Below, one piece after another: positions 46,509 through 54,265 of a DNA stretch of 64,000 nucleotides (the first letter of the stretch is position 1; the number at the start of each line of letters is the position of its first letter). Position numbers and translations under genes: made by a program. Below the pieces are notes generated by a model that saw only the letters and a program-made list of their open reading frames with translations, was not told where the DNA came from and ran no database searches. The stretch covers positions 3,720,001 to 3,784,000 of the forward strand of contig NZ_CP134399.1 in assembly GCF_002968295.1 (NCBI RefSeq), read 5' to 3'. The DNA comes from Mycobacterium sp. ITM-2016-00317. Lineage in GTDB: Bacteria; Actinomycetota; Actinomycetes; Mycobacteriales; Mycobacteriaceae.

Positions 46509-46595
46509 TCACCGGGTGAAGTACCACATCACGATGACGAACAGGATCAACGCCACCAGCACGAGGGTGACCCGGGAACGGGGCATGCTGCTCAT
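46509..46595 (-). CDS. 28-residue single-pass membrane microprotein
   Basis: A very small ORF: a short basic head (MSSMPRSR) followed by one hydrophobic helix (VTLVLVALILFVIVMWYF) and a final TR. Its ATG overlaps the stop of the upstream 67-residue gene as ATGA, the strongest evidence that it is translated. Function unknown; it may be a partner of the upstream membrane protein. Confidence 0.5.
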   Translation of the reverse strand: MSSMPRSRVTLVLVALILFVIVMWYFTR

Positions 46596-46795
46596 CGGTC
46601 GCCCTCTCTGTCGTCGTCCACGTGCCGGATCCGGTGCAGAATCCGGATGCCGTTTCCCAGCAGGCCGTCCAGCACCACCGCGGTCAGGTAGGCCAGCGTC
46701 AGCACCACCGGCATCACCACCACCGTCTGCACGACGAACGGCAGGCCGGTCAGCCACAGCTCCACTCCATCCCACCAGTTGAGGAAGCCGTCCAC
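46592..46795 (-). CDS. Small conserved membrane protein (Rv2401A-like)
   Basis: A 67-residue protein starting MDGFLNWWDGVELWLTGLP, with one or two hydrophobic helices (VVQTVVVMPVVLTLAYLTAVV) and a charged C-terminus (HRIRHVDDDREGDR). It resembles in size and location the M. tuberculosis membrane protein Rv2401A. A -10-like TAGTCT sits six bases before the GTG start, suggesting a leaderless transcript. Function unknown. It is divergent from the GH15 enzyme and coupled to a 28-residue microprotein. Confidence 0.65.
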   Translation of the reverse strand: MDGFLNWWDGVELWLTGLPFVVQTVVVMPVVLTLAYLTAVVLDGLLGNGIRILHRIRHVDDDREGDR

Positions 46796-46879
46796 TCCGC
46801 CAGACTATGCGCCCGGCGCCCCTGCGGACCACCGGGTGTCGAGTAGACGCCGGGGTGCCCGGCAGTCGATGATGAGCAA

Positions 46880-48886
46880 ATGGTTTTGCAGCAGTCCGAG
46901 ACCTCCGACCGCAAGTCGAACAACGGCGACACGGGCCCGTTCTCGCTGGCGACGCCGACGGCCTATCCCCACCCCGGACCGCTGCGCAATCCGTTCCCGC
47001 CGATCGCCGACTACGCGTTCCTGTCCGACTGCGAGACACAGTGCCTGATCTCGTCCGCAGGGTCGGTGGAGTGGTTGTGCGTGCCGCGGCCCGACTCCCC
47101 CAGCGTGTTCGGCGCGATCCTGGATCGCGGCGCGGGGCATTTCCGGCTCGGCCCCTACGGCGTCTCGGTGCCCGCGGCGCGGCGCTATCTGCCGGGCAGC
47201 CTGATCCTGGAGACCACGTGGCAGACCCACACCGGCTGGGTGATCGTGCGCGACGCGCTGGTGATGGGTCCATGGCACGACCTGGAGACCCGCTCACGCA
47301 CCCACCGGCGCACCCCGATGGACTGGGACGCCGAACACATCCTGTTGCGCACCGTGCGCTGTGTCAGCGGCACCGTCGAGCTGGTGATGAGCTGCGAGCC
47401 GTCGTTCGACTACCACCGCACCAGCGCGCACTGGGAGTACTCGGCCCAGGCCTACGGCGAGGCGATCGCGCGGGCGACCAAGGACCCGGACTCGCATCCG
47501 ACGCTGCGGCTCACCACGAACCTGCGGATCGGTCTGGAGGGCCGCGAGGCCCGCGCCCGCACCCGGCTCAAGGAAGGCGACAACGTCTTCGTCGCACTGA
47601 GCTGGTCGAAGCACCCGGCGCCGCAGAACTACGAAGAGGCCGCCGACAAGATGTGGAAGACCAGCGAATGCTGGCGGCAGTGGATCAACGTCGGTGACTT
47701 CCCCGACCACCCGTGGCGGTCCTACCTGCAGCGCAGCGCGCTGACGCTGAAGGGCCTGACGTACTCGCCGACCGGCGCGCTGCTGGCCGCGCCGACCACG
47801 TCGCTGCCGGAAACCCCGCACGGCGAACGCAATTGGGACTACCGCTACGCGTGGGTGCGGGACTCGACGTTCGCGCTGTGGGGGCTCTACACGCTGGGCC
47901 TGGACCGGGAGGCCGACGACTTCTTCGCCTTCATCGCCGACGTGTCGGGCGCCAACAACGGCGAGCGACATCCGCTGCAGGTGATGTACGGGGTCGGCGG
48001 GGAACGCAGCCTGGTCGAGGAGGAGCTCAACCACCTGTCCGGGTACGACAACGCGCGGCCGGTGCGTATCGGCAACGGCGCCTACAACCAGATGCAGCAC
48101 GACATCTGGGGCACGATGCTCGATTCGGTGTATCTGCACACCAAGTCGCGCGAGCAGATCCCCGAGACCCTGTGGCCGGTGCTCAAGGAGCAGGTCGAGG
48201 AGGCCATCAAGCACTGGCGGCTGCCCGACCGCGGCATCTGGGAGGTGCGCGGCGAACCGCAGCACTTCACCTCCAGCAAGATCATGTGCTGGGTGGCCCT
48301 CGACCGCGGCGCCAAACTCGCCGAGTTCGAAGGCGAGAAGGCCTACGCCCAGCAGTGGCGGGTGATCGCCGAGGAGATCAAGGCCGACATCCTCGAGCAC
48401 GGCGTCGACGAGCGCGGCGTGCTGACCCAACGCTACGGGCATCCGGCGCTGGACGCGTCGCTGCTGCTGGCGGTGCTGACCCGGTTCCTGCCGCCGGACG
48501 ATCCGCGGATCCGGGCCACCGTGCTGGCCATCGCCGACGAGCTGACCGAGGAAGGCCTGGTGCTGCGTTACCGGGTGGAGGAGACCGACGACGGGCTCTC
48601 CGGCGAGGAGGGCACCTTCACGATCTGCTCATTCTGGCTGGTGTCGGCGCTGGTCGAGATCGGCGAGATCGACCGGGCCCGGCATCTGTGCGAGCGGCTG
48701 CTGTCGTTCGCCAGCCCGTTGCACCTGTACGCCGAGGAGATCGAGCCGAGCACCGGGCGGCACCTGGGTAACTTCCCGCAGGCGTTCACCCACCTGGCGT
48801 TGATCAACGCGGTGGTGCACGTGATCCGCGCCGAGGAGGAGGCCGACGCGTCCGGCACCTTCCAGCCGGCCAACGCGCCCGTGTAA
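46880..48886 (+). CDS. GH15 family glycoside hydrolase, probable trehalase
   Basis: A 668-residue GH15 protein (Rv2402-like). The N-terminal beta-sandwich begins PPIADYAFLSDCETQCLISS, followed by a linker and the (alpha/alpha)6 catalytic barrel. Conserved barrel segments are ERNWDYRYAWVRDSTFALWG (about residue 316), GIWEVRGEPQHFTSSKIM (catalytic Glu region, about 453) and SGEEGTFTICSFW (second catalytic Glu region, about 573). The mycobacterial member has trehalase activity, splitting trehalose into two glucoses; it is cytosolic, with no signal peptide. ATG 46880 gives a non-conserved N-terminal 30 residues, so a later start is possible. Confidence 0.88.
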   Translation: MVLQQSETSDRKSNNGDTGPFSLATPTAYPHPGPLRNPFPPIADYAFLSDCETQCLISSAGSVEWLCVPRPDSPSVFGAILDRGAGHFRLGPYGVSVPAARRYLPGSLILETTWQTHTGWVIVRDALVMGPWHDLETRSRTHRRTPMDWDAEHILLRTVRCVSGTVELVMSCEPSFDYHRTSAHWEYSAQAYGEAIARATKDPDSHPTLRLTTNLRIGLEGREARARTRLKEGDNVFVALSWSKHPAPQNYEEAADKMWKTSECWRQWINVGDFPDHPWRSYLQRSALTLKGLTYSPTGALLAAPTTSLPETPHGERNWDYRYAWVRDSTFALWGLYTLGLDREADDFFAFIADVSGANNGERHPLQVMYGVGGERSLVEEELNHLSGYDNARPVRIGNGAYNQMQHDIWGTMLDSVYLHTKSREQIPETLWPVLKEQVEEAIKHWRLPDRGIWEVRGEPQHFTSSKIMCWVALDRGAKLAEFEGEKAYAQQWRVIAEEIKADILEHGVDERGVLTQRYGHPALDASLLLAVLTRFLPPDDPRIRATVLAIADELTEEGLVLRYRVEETDDGLSGEEGTFTICSFWLVSALVEIGEIDRARHLCERLLSFASPLHLYAEEIEPSTGRHLGNFPQAFTHLALINAVVHVIRAEEEADASGTFQPANAPV

Positions 48887-48961
48887 CGACGGCGTCCCGG
48901 TTTTGCGTCTGCCCGCGCAGAAGGCTGCCGCAGGCACCCGGTGCGGAGGACCATCGGGTCC

Positions 48962-49225
48962 ATGGGTTCACGTGTGGCAGAAGACACATCCCGTCAGGTC
49001 ATCGACGTCGCCGTCGGCATCCTGATCGGGCTGCGCGGCTATTCGCGCAAGGACGCGTTCGACGAGCTGGTGCGCGTGGTGCACCAGACCGGGATCGGCC
49101 TCGGGTCCGTCGCGTCCGGGCTGGTCGCGGTCGCCAGCGGTTCAGCCTCGGCCGAGCATGCCGAGGCGTTCAACGCCTGGGGCGAGCTGATCCGGCACGG
49201 CCGGTCGGCGGTCGCGGTCAGCTGA
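48962..49225 (+). CDS. Small stand-alone ANTAR-domain protein
   Basis: An 87-residue protein whose central part (RQVIDVAVGILIGLRGYSRKD through DELVRVVHQTGIGLGSVASGLV) matches the three-helix ANTAR fold: the A-x-G-I-L-x-G-x-x-G-Y-S-x-x-x-A-F-x-x-L pattern. ANTAR domains bind paired hexaloop RNA hairpins to prevent transcription termination. Here there is no sensor domain, so it is an orphan output module or works with a separate partner. GTG 48941 is possible, but ATG 48962, after GGAGGA, is preferred. It converges with the sensor lipoprotein. Confidence 0.7.
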   Translation: MGSRVAEDTSRQVIDVAVGILIGLRGYSRKDAFDELVRVVHQTGIGLGSVASGLVAVASGSASAEHAEAFNAWGELIRHGRSAVAVS

Positions 49226-49958
49226 CCGCGGCGATCTTGTCGAGGATCACGTCGGCGACCGCGACGGCCTGCCGGGCGTCCGCCGGGGCGCGCGGATCGA
49301 CGAGCTCGACCTCGACGATGCAGTCGTCCGCCAGGCCGACCGCGCGTATGCCGGTCGGCGACCCGGTGCCCGCCGAAGCGTGCAGCACGCTGGCCGAGAC
49401 CACCCGCGCGTCGAACGCGACCCCGGTGATCCGGCTGATCTCGCCGGCCCCGGACACGGCAGGCCGCAGCGCGACGGTCTGGCCGTTGCACCGCTGCCAC
49501 TGACCGGTGAGCGAGGCGAAGAAGTCTTGTGCGACAACGGGATCGGCCATCTGCACCACCCCGAAAAAGCCGGTCACCGGCGGACCGTCGAAGCTGCCGC
49601 CTGCCCAGTTGCTGCTGGCCACCGACCGCACCGGGGTGGTGTCGTAGACGATCTCCTGCATGCGGTAGGCAGCGCTGACGCATTCGGCCGGGGTCACCTG
49701 CGTGTCGGCCACGCTGCGCAACAACACGTCGGCGTCGCCTTCGACGGGTGGGGCGAGCAGCCCGTTCGGCCCGGTCGCCAGGATCGTGGACAACTCCTGC
49801 GCGGTGGGCAGGAACAGCCCGAGCGGGACCACCTGCAGGGGCTGGGCGGCCTCGGCGATCCGCACCACCGGGCGGTCGTCGACCGGCGCGCCGGCACAGC
49901 CCGACAGCACCGCACCCACACACGCCACCGCCAGCGCTGTGACCGCCCGCTTCGACAT
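49218..49958 (-). CDS. PknH-sensor-like lipoprotein (LppR-like)
   Basis: A 246-residue lipoprotein with signal peptide and lipobox LSGC (Cys21), then a PknH C-terminal-type extracellular sensor domain. That domain shows TPAECVSAAYRMQEIVYD, GVVQMADPVVAQDFFASLTG, the paired Cys in QWQRCNGQT, and DDCIVEVELVD. This fold, with two disulfides, is common in mycobacterial cell-envelope lipoproteins of unknown ligand. ATG 49958 gives a clean signal peptide; the frame opens earlier without conservation. It resembles LppR, which in M. tuberculosis adjoins lepA. Here the 6.7-kb transporter/flavoprotein module separates it from lepA. Confidence 0.82.
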   Translation of the reverse strand: MSKRAVTALAVACVGAVLSGCAGAPVDDRPVVRIAEAAQPLQVVPLGLFLPTAQELSTILATGPNGLLAPPVEGDADVLLRSVADTQVTPAECVSAAYRMQEIVYDTTPVRSVASSNWAGGSFDGPPVTGFFGVVQMADPVVAQDFFASLTGQWQRCNGQTVALRPAVSGAGEISRITGVAFDARVVSASVLHASAGTGSPTGIRAVGLADDCIVEVELVDPRAPADARQAVAVADVILDKIAAVS

Positions 49959-50264
49959 ACCCCTTCGATAGCACGCCCGGCCCGGGCGCGCGACCGGTTC
50001 GGCGCTCAAACCGGCCGCCGCACCCTGCTATTTCCGCTCACCGCGATCTGAAATCGCCGATCCCGGACCGCGGTGGCGCATTGGCCTCGCACACCGAGGT
50101 CTGCCCAGGTCAGCGCCGCAGCGAGGCGGCGCAATACCGCCGCCCGCGCGACGTCCGCACGGCGGCCCGTTCGTCGGTGCGGCCGCACCGATCTACCGTC
50201 CCCATCACCCCATTTCCCGCGATGTTGCAGCCCCAGCCCTCCCGAGTCGAACGAGGTGACACCG
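49959..50264. other. Intergenic region between LppR-like gene and gntR
   Basis: About 306 bases holding the divergent control region of the lipoprotein gene and the GntR-led operon. A weak -10-like TACCGT occurs near 50196 on the plus strand. I see no convincing coding sequence, tRNA or repeat; longer open frames here lack homology and start signals. Confidence 0.5.
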
Positions 50265-50996
50265 GTGGCCGATGCCACTCCCCTGCGCCGGCCGCGTGCC
50301 GACCAGGCGCGCCTGGTCGCCGACATCCTGCGTCACCAGATCCACGCAGGCGGCTACAAGGACGGGCTGCCGGCCGAGTCCGACCTGGCCGCGGAGTTCC
50401 TGGTATCACGCAACGCCGTGCGGGAGGCGCTGGCGGTGCTCAAATCCGAGGGCCTGATCGACCGCGAACCCAAGGTCGGCACCCACGTCGCCATCCGCAA
50501 GTACGACCACGGCCTCGACGCGCTCGTCGGGCTCAAGGAGACGTTCAAGGAGTACGGTCAGATCCGCAACGAGGTGCGTGCGGCGATGACGGTGTCGGCG
50601 CCACCCTCGGTGGCCGCCAGACTGCAGCTGCCGCCGGGCGAACCGGTGGTGTTCGTCGAGCGCCTGCGTTACCTCGGTGATCTGCCGCTGAGCCTCGACA
50701 TGACCTACCTCGCACGCGATATCGGTGAGGCGGTGATCGAGCACCCGCTGGAGCACCATGACGTGTTCTCGCTCATCGAACTGGTCACCGGCCGGCGACT
50801 CGGACACGCCGCGGTGGCGGTCGAGGCCGTCGCCACCGATCCCCATTCCGCGGCGATCCTGCAGGTGCCCGACAACGCTGCCCTGCTGCTGATGGAACGA
50901 CTGACCCACCTCGACGACGGACGACCCGTCGACCTCGAGTACATCCGGATGCGCGGCGACCGAATCACGCTGCGCAGCAACTTGATCAGAGGATGA
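50265..50996 (+). CDS. GntR/HutC-family transcriptional regulator
   Basis: A 243-residue regulator with an N-terminal winged helix-turn-helix (RLVADILRHQIHAGGYKDGL, then LVSRNAVREALAVLKSEGLI). The C-terminal UTRA-type ligand domain reads VVFVERLRYLGDLPLSLDMT through LLLMERLTHLDDGRPVDLEY. HutC-type UTRA domains bind small metabolites, often the substrate of adjacent transporters. GTG 50265 is selected for its GAGG Shine-Dalgarno at eight bases; GTG 50256 is the near alternative. It is followed after one base by the ferredoxin gene, so it probably regulates its own operon in response to the imported compound. Confidence 0.88.
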   Translation: MADATPLRRPRADQARLVADILRHQIHAGGYKDGLPAESDLAAEFLVSRNAVREALAVLKSEGLIDREPKVGTHVAIRKYDHGLDALVGLKETFKEYGQIRNEVRAAMTVSAPPSVAARLQLPPGEPVVFVERLRYLGDLPLSLDMTYLARDIGEAVIEHPLEHHDVFSLIELVTGRRLGHAAVAVEAVATDPHSAAILQVPDNAALLLMERLTHLDDGRPVDLEYIRMRGDRITLRSNLIRG

Positions 50997-50997
50997 C

Positions 50998-51225
50998 ATG
51001 GCCCAGGTGAACCAACGCGTCGACGTACCGGTGACCATCGACGAATCGCTGTGCATCGAGGGATGCACGCTCTGCGTGGAGATCTGCCCACTGGACTCGC
51101 TGGCCATCAACCCGGAGAACGGAAAGGCGTTCATGCATGTCGACGAGTGTTGGTACTGCGGGCCGTGCGCTGCCCGCTGCCCCACCGGCGCCGTCACCGT
51201 GAACATGCCCTACCTCATCCGCTGA
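50998..51225 (+). CDS. Two-cluster 4Fe-4S ferredoxin (AprB-like)
   Basis: A 75-residue ferredoxin with two cluster motifs: CIEGCTLCVEICP (a CxxxCxxCxxxCP variant) and CWYCGPCAARCP, linked by a short insert. This is typical of bacterial 2[4Fe-4S] ferredoxins and of the AprB-type subunits that feed electrons to fumarate-reductase-like flavoproteins. ATG 50998 has AGAGGA close upstream. In the operon it most likely passes electrons to or from the terminal flavoprotein gene. It is not SirA's usual ferredoxin, though that cannot be excluded. Confidence 0.9.
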   Translation: MAQVNQRVDVPVTIDESLCIEGCTLCVEICPLDSLAINPENGKAFMHVDECWYCGPCAARCPTGAVTVNMPYLIR

Positions 51226-51243
51226 CCCCGACAGGACCCGCAC

Positions 51244-52665
51244 ATGAAACGCGCACTCGCCGCACTCCTGGCCGCCGCGACCGCGACGTCGCTGGCCTCC
51301 TGCTCGCTGGACTCCCAGACCGGCTCCACCGACACCGTCCGGGTGGTGGTCGGTTACCAGTCCAAGACCATCAACACCGTCACCGCGGGTACGCTGCTGC
51401 GCGCCAAGGGATTCCTGGAGCAGCGCCTCGACGACATCACCAAGAGCACCGGTGTCGACTACTCCGTGGAGTGGCAGGACTACGACACCGGCGCGCCGAT
51501 CACGGCCCAGATGGTCGCCGAGAAGATCGACATCGGCTCGATGGGCGACTACCCGCTGCTGATCAACGGCTCGAAGACCCAGGCCAACGAGCGCGCACGC
51601 ACCGAGCTGGTGTCCGTGACCGGATACAGCCCGACCGGCGCGCTGAACATGATCGTCGTCCCGCCGGACTCACCGGCCCGCACGGTCGGCGACCTGCGGG
51701 GCCAGAAGGTCTCGGCAAGTGTGGGATCGGCGGGCCACGGCACCCTGGTGCGCGCGCTGGACAACGCCGGCATCGATCCGGCCTCCGGCGTCGAAGTGCT
51801 CAACCAGCAGCCGCAGGTCGGAGCTTCCGCGCTGGAATCCGGCCAGGTGCAAGCACTCTCGCAGTTCGTCGCGTGGCCCGGCCTGCTCGCGTTCCAGGAC
51901 AAGGCCAAGCTGCTCTACGACGGGGCCGAGGGTGACTACCCCACCTTCCACGGTGTGGTGGTCCGTCGCGACTACGCCGGCAGCCACCCCGAGGTGCTCG
52001 ACGCGTTCCTGCAGGCCCAGCTCGACGCGACCGAGTTCCTCAATGACAACCCGCTGGACGCCGCCGAACTGGTCGCCGAGAGCAGCGGGTTGCCGCCGGA
52101 GGTGGTCTACCTCTACAACGGCCCCGGCGGCACCGCCTTCGATCCCACGCTCAAACCCTCACTGGTGCAGGCGCTCAAGGGCGACGTGCCGTACCTGCAG
52201 TCCATCGGTGAGTTCGCGCCGCTGGACATCGACGGCTTCGTCTCCGACACCGCGCTGCGCAAGACGTACGCGGACCGCGGCCTCGACTACCAGGCCACCC
52301 TGGACAGCACCGCGAACCCGTCGGCGCTGAGCGGGCGTGATCCGATCTGCGACGTGGAAGTCACCGACGCCACCCCGGCCGGCGAACTGTGGATCGAGGG
52401 CACCGAGAGCACCCAGCCGGCCGCTGGCCCGGACTGCCTGCTCAAGGCCGTGCGCGCCGCGGAGGCCGACGGCCGAACCGTGCGCGCGGCCTACATCCCC
52501 GACACCGAGTTCGGCACCCGCTGGTTCGCCGACAAGTCGTTGTGGGTGCGCGACGGTGGCCGGCATCTGCCGTTCGCCACGGCCGCAGGCGCCGACCGCT
52601 ACCTCGCCGCCCACCCCGCGGCCACCGTCGTGGACTACCGGCAGGCTTTGGCGGGGGCAGTATGA
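51244..52665 (+). CDS. ABC substrate-binding lipoprotein (SsuA/TauA type) with NosL-like tail
   Basis: A 473-residue lipoprotein (lipobox LASC, Cys20). Residues about 30-360 form a sulfonate/nitrate/taurine-type periplasmic binding domain: VRVVVGYQSKTINTVTAGTL, DIGSMGDYPLLINGS, RTVGDLRGQKVSASVGSAGHG, ALSQFVAWPGLLAFQD. About 110 further residues follow: DPICDVEV at Cys369, then AAYIPDTEFGTRWFADKS and HLPFATAAGADRYLAAHP. These follow the pattern of NosL-like copper-binding domains; this assignment is by eye. SsuA proteins are usually near 320 residues, so the extension is notable. It delivers substrate to the next two genes. Confidence 0.82.
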   Translation: MKRALAALLAAATATSLASCSLDSQTGSTDTVRVVVGYQSKTINTVTAGTLLRAKGFLEQRLDDITKSTGVDYSVEWQDYDTGAPITAQMVAEKIDIGSMGDYPLLINGSKTQANERARTELVSVTGYSPTGALNMIVVPPDSPARTVGDLRGQKVSASVGSAGHGTLVRALDNAGIDPASGVEVLNQQPQVGASALESGQVQALSQFVAWPGLLAFQDKAKLLYDGAEGDYPTFHGVVVRRDYAGSHPEVLDAFLQAQLDATEFLNDNPLDAAELVAESSGLPPEVVYLYNGPGGTAFDPTLKPSLVQALKGDVPYLQSIGEFAPLDIDGFVSDTALRKTYADRGLDYQATLDSTANPSALSGRDPICDVEVTDATPAGELWIEGTESTQPAAGPDCLLKAVRAAEADGRTVRAAYIPDTEFGTRWFADKSLWVRDGGRHLPFATAAGADRYLAAHPAATVVDYRQALAGAV

Positions 52666-53525
52666 CCACCCCGCCGGCGGTGCTTTCCGCCGAGGCGCCG
52701 ATCGCGGCCGCCCGCCCGCGGGTGGCGACCACGCCCGCGCGCCGCCCGCCCTGGCGGTCGTGGCTGATCCGGCTGGCGTCGGTCGCCGCGGCCATCCTGC
52801 TGTGGCAGGTGCTGACCGCCAACGAGGTTCGGGCCTGGCTGCGGTTCGACACGTTGCCGACCGTCACCGAGATCGTCGGCGCGTTCGGCCATCGGGCGCA
52901 GACCCCCGAGTACTGGCTGGACCTGGGACAGTCCCTGGTCCGGATCCTCACCGGGTTCGCGATCGCCGCGGTCGCCGGTGTCGTCACCGGGATCCTGCTG
53001 GGCCGTTCGGCGAAGTTCGCCAACGTCTTCGGGCCGCTCACCGAACTCGCGCGGCCCATCCCGGCGATCGCCATCGTGCCCGTCGCGATCCTGCTGTTCC
53101 CGACCGACGAGGCGGGGATCGTGTTCATCACGTTCCTGGCCGCGTACTTCCCGATCATGGTCAGCACCCGGCACGCCGTGCGGGCCCTCCCGACGCTGTG
53201 GGAGGACTCCGTGCGCACCCTCGGCGGCAGCCGCTGGGACGTGATCCTGCGGGTGGTGTTGCCGGGCATCCTCCCCGGCGTGTTCGGCGGGCTGTCGGTC
53301 GGGATCGGGGTGGCCTGGATCTGCGTGATCTCGGCCGAGATGATCTCCGGGCGCCTCGGCGTCGGATACCGGACCTGGCAGGCCTACACCGTGCTCGCCT
53401 ACCCCGACGTGTTCGTCGGCATCATCACCATCGGCGTGCTCGGCTTCGTCACCTCCGCGGCCGTCGAACTCGTCGGCCGCAGGGTCACCCGCTGGCTGCC
53501 CCGCGGTGAGGAGAACTCCCGATGA
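52662..53525 (+). CDS. ABC permease, SsuC/TauC type
   Basis: A 287-residue permease with a hydrophilic N-terminus and about six helices (LIRLASVAAAILLWQVL, ILTGFAIAAVAGVVTGILLG, GGLSVGIGVAWICVISAEMI). The conserved EAA-type loop is EDSVRTLGGSRWDVILRVVL. This is the sulfonate/nitrate importer class. The ATG overlaps the binding-protein stop (ATGA). With the ATPase that follows it forms a complete importer; the substrate is not determinable from sequence, though sulfonate-type compounds fit the family. Confidence 0.9.
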   Translation: MTTPPAVLSAEAPIAAARPRVATTPARRPPWRSWLIRLASVAAAILLWQVLTANEVRAWLRFDTLPTVTEIVGAFGHRAQTPEYWLDLGQSLVRILTGFAIAAVAGVVTGILLGRSAKFANVFGPLTELARPIPAIAIVPVAILLFPTDEAGIVFITFLAAYFPIMVSTRHAVRALPTLWEDSVRTLGGSRWDVILRVVLPGILPGVFGGLSVGIGVAWICVISAEMISGRLGVGYRTWQAYTVLAYPDVFVGIITIGVLGFVTSAAVELVGRRVTRWLPRGEENSR

Positions 53526-54265
53526 ACGGCATGAAGCTGACGCTGCGCGACCTGGTGCTCAGTTACGGCGGGTCACCGGTGGTCGACGGGCTCGACCTCG
53601 ACGTCGCGCCCGGGGAAATCCTGGTGCTCACCGGCCCGTCCGGCTGCGGCAAGTCCACGGTGCTGCGCGCACTGGCCGGTCTGCTCGCCCCGGACGCCGG
53701 CGAGGTGCTGGCCGACGGCGTGCGTGTCACCACCACCTCCAGGGACCGGGCCATGGTGTTCCAGGACAACGCGCTGTTGCCCTGGCGCACAGTGCGATCC
53801 AACGTCGAACTGGCCCTCAAGCTGGCCGGTCGGCCCCGACAGGGTCGCCGCGAGGAGGCGCTGAAGTGGATCGCCGACGTCGGGCTGACCGGGTTCGAGG
53901 ACTACCTGCCCAAGAGCCTGTCCGGCGGCATGCGGCAACGGGTGCAGCTGGCCCGCGGACTGGCCGGGGCCCCGCGCGCGGTGATGATGGACGAACCGTT
54001 CGGCGCCCTGGACACCCAGACCCGCGCCACCATGCAGCGCCTGCTCATCGACACCTGGCGGGCACACCCGACCACCGTGGTGTTCGTCACCCACGACGTC
54101 GACGAGGCACTGCTGATCGGTGACCGCATCGCCGTCCTCGGGCGCGCAGGCCGGCCGCTGCGCGCGCTGCTCGACGTCCCGTCACCGCGTGACCCGTCTC
54201 TGGTGCGCACCGCATTGCGTGCCGAAGTGATTGCCGCCCTAGATGATTCGGAGCTCGTTTCCTGA
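53522..54265 (+). CDS. ABC ATPase, SsuB/TauB type
   Basis: A 247-residue ATPase: Walker A LTGPSGCGKSTVLRALAG, Q-loop MVFQDNALLPWRTV, signature KSLSGGMRQRVQLARG, Walker [14 protein letters not shown], switch VVFVTHDVDEALL. The PW after the Q-loop is typical of the SsuB/TauB/NrtD class. Four-base overlaps on both sides (ATGA with the permease, TGATG with the flavoprotein) show tight coupling. Confidence 0.93.
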   Translation: MNGMKLTLRDLVLSYGGSPVVDGLDLDVAPGEILVLTGPSGCGKSTVLRALAGLLAPDAGEVLADGVRVTTTSRDRAMVFQDNALLPWRTVRSNVELALKLAGRPRQGRREEALKWIADVGLTGFEDYLPKSLSGGMRQRVQLARGLAGAPRAVMMDEPFGALDTQTRATMQRLLIDTWRAHPTTVVFVTHDVDEALLIGDRIAVLGRAGRPLRALLDVPSPRDPSLVRTALRAEVIAALDDSELVS

